Shown: in pieces, positions 5,655 through 8,530 of the stretch
How positions within the stretch are numbered: position 1 is the stretch's first letter
Layout: every line of letters begins with the position of its first letter
Source of the DNA: Candidatus Sericytochromatia bacterium
GTDB lineage: Bacteria > Cyanobacteriota > Sericytochromatia > UBA7694
Direction: 5' to 3'
NCBI GenBank assembly: GCA_913773825.1
Contig: CAJYHH010000766.1
Location: forward strand, 1-8,530
Length of the DNA stretch: 8,530 nt
Translations under genes and position numbers: made by a program
Notes under the pieces: generated by a model
Database searches by the model: none
The model's input: only the letters and a program-made list of their open reading frames with translations
What the model was told of the DNA's origin: nothing

Positions 5655-6068
5655 ATGACGATGCGTAAACTTTTCCCCGTAGTAATGACCAGCGGAGCGA
5701 TTCTCCTGAGTGCTTGTGGCCGAGCTGAAATGCCAAGTACCGCTTATCGTAGCCTGCCAACGATGGTGAGCACACAGGGTGTTGCTAAAGCACCTGTGCA
5801 GCTCCTCGTTCGCTTTAATAAAAACGTCAGCCGTACAGCTCTGCAGGCTTTTAATCAGAAATATCAGCTCCAGACCGTCAACTATTTGCCCCAGATTGAT
5901 GCTTATGTGATGTCGCCTAAAGCAGCCATTAGCAGCCAGGCAGCACTGCAGGCACTGGTTGGCAGCATGAAAAAAGAAGCTGTTGCCGCGCTGGTTGAAG
6001 TCAATGCTGAAATCCAGGTTGCTCCGGTTCATCCCGAAATGAGCATCTCACCGATTTTTAATCGCTAA
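5655..6068 (+). CDS. Lipoprotein resembling a free-standing subtilase propeptide (I9-like)
   Basis: This 137-residue lipoprotein has a signal peptide ending in the lipobox LLSAC, with Cys21 as the predicted lipidated residue. G22-R23 follow, so there is no Asp inner-membrane retention signal in the E. coli sense. After a linker, residues about 47-123 resemble the propeptide/inhibitor I9 fold found before subtilisin-like proteases: VQLLVRFNKNVSRTALQAF, then a strand pair QLQTVNYLPQIDAYVMSP, a helix AALQALVGSMKKEA, and a final strand VEVNAEIQVAP. In proteases this end precedes the catalytic domain, but here the protein stops 14 residues later, after HPEMSISPIFNR. It could inhibit or chaperone an exported serine protease encoded elsewhere. 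ATG 5655 fits AAGGA at nine bases, while ATG 5661 would be too far away. The fold call is from pattern and spacing. Confidence 0.75.
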   Translation: MTMRKLFPVVMTSGAILLSACGRAEMPSTAYRSLPTMVSTQGVAKAPVQLLVRFNKNVSRTALQAFNQKYQLQTVNYLPQIDAYVMSPKAAISSQAALQALVGSMKKEAVAALVEVNAEIQVAPVHPEMSISPIFNR

Positions 6069-6118
6069 ATCGCGCTCTAGTCAGCTCTGATTCCATTCTT
6101 TTTGGAAAGTGGAAAAGT

Positions 6119-6154
6119 AAGGCCTCCAGTGTTTGGGGGCTTTGACATTTTTTT
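6119..6154 (+). terminator. Probable terminator after the lipoprotein gene
   Basis: AAGGCCTCC (6119-6127) can pair with GGGGGCTTT (6135-6143) over nine positions with two G-T wobbles and a 7-base loop. A run of seven T (6148-6154) follows after GACA. The gap before the T run makes it imperfect, but position and composition fit. Confidence 0.5.
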
Positions 6155-6209
6155 GTCACTTCTACCCAGCAAAGCACAAGCAGCGATCAAAATAGCTGAT
6201 TGTCAGCAG

Positions 6210-6240
6210 ACTCAAAGCTTTGTGTCATAAGCCTTTGAGT
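6210..6240. other. Hairpin with 11-bp stem and one bulge
   Basis: ACTCAAAGCTT (6210-6220) pairs with AAGC-C-TTTGAGT (6229-6240), with one bulged C and the loop TGTGTCAT. It is not directly followed by a T run, although ATTTTTAT lies at about 6251-6258. Its role is unknown; it could be a second terminator or part of the leader of the next gene. Confidence 0.5.
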
Positions 6241-6401
6241 TCATTCATGAATTTTTATGGGATTTTAACGGGAGTACCCAATCTGGCGACCAAAGATTCA
6301 AAAACAAGCTGTGATAAAATACCAGGACACTTGGCCAATTTTTGATTTCTTTAGCAAACCCATCCCTTGTGGGCCATGTTTTGTGAGTGTGGAGAGCCAC
6401 C

Positions 6402-6989
6402 GTGAAACTGACTCTGTCCCAGCCAACCGGGCAGCCTTTGTGTCCGCGGCATGAAATCCATTTGATTCACCCGCTGGATACCCCTTCAAGCGGCTGGAAT
6501 CCCATTGGCATCACACTTTTTTATACTCATCAGAATAAACTTTCAACCCTGTTGGTTTTGCCATCTGCTTTTCGGCATGTGATTCAAACTCTGCCACCTG
6601 ATGCCCGTAAAACCAGGGTTTCGCTCAATACGTTTCAGTTCGAGTTTCATGCAGATAATCTTGTAGATTTAAATGGCTGGGTGATTCGCCTGCCTGTACC
6701 GGCAGGGCAATCATCACTTGAGCGTCTAGGTCAGGCAAAAGCGCTGCTTGAAATGGAAAACAAGCTGTTTTCCCACTATTGTTATACACAGGATGAATTA
6801 AACCTGATTTGGCTGACGCTTCCTGTTCATCGCCCAACAACCCAAGTGCTGGAGCAATTTCATCAAGCGTATCAGGAAGTCCTCTCGGCTTTACTTGAGT
6901 TGATCCCCTATCACGACAATCCGCTGTTATCATCTTTGCCCCTGGATGTCTTAAGCTGTCACCATCAGAATCAACAAGGAGTTGCCTAG
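6402..6989 (+). CDS. Hypothetical cytosolic protein
   Basis: This 195-residue protein is not recognised. GTG 6402 is chosen because GGAGA (6391-6395) lies six bases upstream; an in-frame GTG at 6387 precedes that site and would add five residues. There is no signal peptide or membrane segment. The N-terminal half looks like mixed beta-strands, with strand-like runs at about 36-41 (IGITLF), 48-53 (STLLVL) and 92-97 (GWVIRL). Residues 104-170 are more helical (SLERLGQAKALLEMENKLF, then VLEQFHQAYQEVLSALLEL). His and Cys occur near the C-terminus (CHH 186-188), without a recognisable metal site. The reading frame is long, uninterrupted and well-started, so the gene is credible. It converges on radA, and the 160-base gap between them is structured. 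Confidence 0.75.
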   Translation: MKLTLSQPTGQPLCPRHEIHLIHPLDTPSSGWNPIGITLFYTHQNKLSTLLVLPSAFRHVIQTLPPDARKTRVSLNTFQFEFHADNLVDLNGWVIRLPVPAGQSSLERLGQAKALLEMENKLFSHYCYTQDELNLIWLTLPVHRPTTQVLEQFHQAYQEVLSALLELIPYHDNPLLSSLPLDVLSCHHQNQQGVA

Positions 6990-6997
6990 AACGGCAA

Positions 6998-7106
6998 GGT
7001 GCGACATGGTTGCCTCAGGGGTTTAGGGTAGCCTAACAGCAGGGCTGTGTCTCGGTGCCAGGATTTAGATTAGAAATTCAAACGCCTTAGAGGCCTAAAC
7101 CGCACC
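6998..7106. ncRNA. Possible structured RNA in the convergent gap 6990-7149
   Basis: The gap has nested long-range complementarity. GGTGCG (6998-7003) pairs with CGCACC (7101-7106), and inside it GTTTAGG (7021-7027) pairs with CCTAAAC (7094-7100), together 13 bp. Local stems are CAGC-AGG-GCTG (7037-7047) and TTGCC/GGCAA (6982-6986/6993-6997), the latter flanking the stop of the upstream gene. CTAAACC recurs at 7115-7121 and could compete for pairing. It does not match tRNA, tmRNA, SRP or RNase P signatures that I know. The strand is not determined, and it could be the 3' untranslated region of either gene. Confidence 0.3.
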
Positions 7107-7149
7107 ATCTGCTGCTAAACCACGGCGGTAAGCCCTAACCTTTAATCAG

Positions 7150-8530
7150 CTAATCCATGTCTGCAATCGCCTGCAGCAGTTCTGCATGCTCTGGATTTTC
7201 AGGCGGATGGCCGTTGCCTTTGCCAGAGTGGGAATCAGTATCCTGAGCATGAGTAGAGTCAGACTTATCAGCTGAGCGAGGCAGATATTTGAGCGCTTCA
7301 AGCAGTTTTCTGACCCCAATCACATTGATACCTTCTACAGATTCACGCAAAGGCAGACTCTGGGCAGGGACTAAAGCACGGGTAAAGCCCAGTTTAACCG
7401 CTTCTTTTAAACGCCGTTCCAGTTGATTGACCGCTCTGAGTTCGCCGCCTAAGCCAATTTCACCAATAAACAGCGTGCGTCGATCTAAAGCCAGATTGCG
7501 AATACTCGAAATCATCGCCATCGCGACCCCTAAGTCTGCAGCGGGTTCTTCAATGTTAAGGCCACTGACCACATTGACTAAAACATCCGATTTACTGAGA
7601 TTGAGGCCAACTCGTTTTTCAAGCACAGCAATCAGCTGGGTTAAACGCTGAAACGGAATTCCGTTGGTAGAGCGCTTAGGAAAATTTGCGTGAGAGCTAT
7701 AGCTCAGAGCCTGAATTTCAACTAATAGTGGACGCGTGCCTTCTTGGGTGGCGACAATCGCAGAGCCAATGTTTTCACCGTCAAACTCAGACAAAAACAA
7801 TTTAGAAGGATTTTCAACCTCTTCTAGCCCAGCCCCCGTCATATCAAAAATTCCCACTTCATGAGTGGCGCCAAAGCGGTTTTTAATGGTGCGCAGGATT
7901 CTAAACGAGCGATAACGCTCGCCTTCAAAATACAGCACCGTATCGACCATATGCTCAAGCACTTTAGGACCGGCAATATCACCGTCTTTGTTGACGTGGC
8001 CAATGACCCAAATACTGATCCCAAGTTGTTTAGCAAGGCGAATTAAAAGATTACAGGTGTTTTTAACCTGGCTGACTGAGCCAGGGGGTGATTCCAGACG
8101 GGGATCATAGACAGCCTGGATTGAGTCTAAAACAGCAACCGCTGGTTTGGTTTTTTCGAGTAAGGTGACAATCGCTTCCATATCGGTTTCAGCTAAGAGG
8201 TGAAACTTTTCAGAAGCTTCATAACCCAAACGACTTGAGCGAGACTTGATCTGCTGGGCGGATTCTTCACCAGAGATATAAATCACGTGATGGCCCATGC
8301 GTTCAGCCATCGTAAAAGCAGACTGTAACAAAAGCGTTGATTTACCGATTCCAGGTTCACCGCCTAATAAAATCAACGAGCCCGGAACCATGCCGCCGCC
8401 TAAAACCCGATCAAGCTCATTAAGCCCTGAGAGCAGGCGATCTTCTTCTTGGTATTTAATATCTTGCAGTCTTAATAAATCAACTGTATCTGCATGAGCC
8501 CAGGCAGTTTCAGCCAGGCGGTTAATGGGT
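7150..8530 (-). CDS. radA: RadA, DNA repair ATPase/branch-migration helicase (N-terminus beyond the window)
   Basis: The gene runs off the window at its 5' end; 459 residues are visible. RadA promotes branch migration in recombinational repair. The in-frame sequence upstream of ATG 8391 is RadA too (RLLSGLNELDRVLGGGMVPGS), so that ATG is internal. Visible numbering: Walker A GGEPGIGKST (56-65, Lys63 at 8341-8343), Walker B VAVLDS near 131-136, and the RadA signature KNRFG (216-220). These are followed by the Lon-like C-terminal domain with VLVNVVSGLNIEEPAADLGVA and GEIGLGGELRAVNQLERR. The Lon catalytic Ser is absent, as usual in RadA. The expected N-terminal four-Cys zinc finger lies outside the window. 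After LLEALKYLP comes an unusual tail of about 42 residues, rich in Asp, Ser, His and Gly. It converges with the hypothetical gene at 6402. Confidence 0.96.
   Translation of the reverse strand, partial: PINRLAETAWAHADTVDLLRLQDIKYQEEDRLLSGLNELDRVLGGGMVPGSLILLGGEPGIGKSTLLLQSAFTMAERMGHHVIYISGEESAQQIKSRSSRLGYEASEKFHLLAETDMEAIVTLLEKTKPAVAVLDSIQAVYDPRLESPPGSVSQVKNTCNLLIRLAKQLGISIWVIGHVNKDGDIAGPKVLEHMVDTVLYFEGERYRSFRILRTIKNRFGATHEVGIFDMTGAGLEEVENPSKLFLSEFDGENIGSAIVATQEGTRPLLVEIQALSYSSHANFPKRSTNGIPFQRLTQLIAVLEKRVGLNLSKSDVLVNVVSGLNIEEPAADLGVAMAMISSIRNLALDRRTLFIGEIGLGGELRAVNQLERRLKEAVKLGFTRALVPAQSLPLRESVEGINVIGVRKLLEALKYLPRSADKSDSTHAQDTDSHSGKGNGHPPENPEHAELLQAIADMD

Larger units (their letters stand above)
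6069..6401. other. 333-base gene-free region rich in hairpins
   Basis: Besides the two hairpins listed separately, TTCCA-type complementarity lies at about 6091-6114. A -10-like TAAAAT lies at 6315-6320 without a convincing -35. The last part carries GGAGA (6391-6395), the ribosome site for GTG 6402. No credible ORF is seen. Confidence 0.5.

Noticed and set aside
5613..6032. 139-residue minus-strand ORF opposite the lipoprotein gene
   Set aside because: It is a shadow. The plus strand has a promoter, a Shine-Dalgarno, a lipobox and a recognisable fold pattern.
6625..6933. 102-residue minus-strand ORF inside the hypothetical gene
   Set aside because: No ribosome site or recognisable features; the plus-strand frame is longer and has a good start.
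1..8530. CRISPR arrays, insertion sequences, tRNA or rRNA genes
   Set aside because: No regularly spaced repeats of CRISPR size, no transposase-like ORF and no RNA gene signature were seen on either strand.

Overview
The window is bacterial chromosome of moderate GC content with densely packed genes. Several starts are GTG or TTG, Shine-Dalgarno sites of the GGAG/AGGAGA type are clear, and there are Rho-independent terminators. The housekeeping genes (moaC, a fabL-type enoyl-ACP reductase, radA) do not fix the phylum. The fabL type of reductase, signal peptides ending in AQA-like sites, and a lineage-restricted set of small secreted proteins would fit a non-proteobacterial lineage, possibly a Cyanobacteria/Vampirovibrionia relative. 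That placement is a guess.

Layout. (1) 1-2991, plus strand: a compact operon of the 3' end of moaC (molybdenum cofactor synthesis), a 671-residue protein with a degenerate metallophosphoesterase-like core, and fabL. Genes overlap by 8 and about 11 bases, so translation is probably coupled. (2) 3148-5302, plus strand: a tandem array of four small exported proteins of one architecture: signal peptide, polar low-complexity linker, one C-terminal membrane segment entered by a Trp, and a short basic tail. The second member is split by a +1 frameshift at a CCC-TAA site. The third carries an EF-hand/dockerin-like calcium loop. The array is punctuated by striking hairpins: a 21-bp perfect stem at 3601-3644, a terminator at 4380-4421, and a 12-bp GAGA-tetraloop hairpin at 4880-4907. 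(3) 5303-5654: a 352-base regulatory gap with three tandem 10-bp repeats, a strong terminator and a good sigma-70-type promoter. (4) 5655-6068: a lipoprotein that looks like a free-standing subtilase propeptide (I9-like fold) without a protease. (5) 6069-6401: a hairpin-rich gap. (6) 6402-6989: an unrecognised cytosolic protein. (7) 6990-7149: a convergent gap with nested long-range complementarity, possibly a structured RNA. (8) 7150 to the window end, minus strand: radA, lacking only its N-terminal zinc-finger region because of the window edge.

The most unusual part is the tandem array of small anchored proteins, with its frameshifted member and elaborate hairpins. It looks like a lineage-specific cell-surface system. 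The neighbouring propeptide-like lipoprotein is also exported and could act in the same compartment, but nothing in the sequence proves a link.
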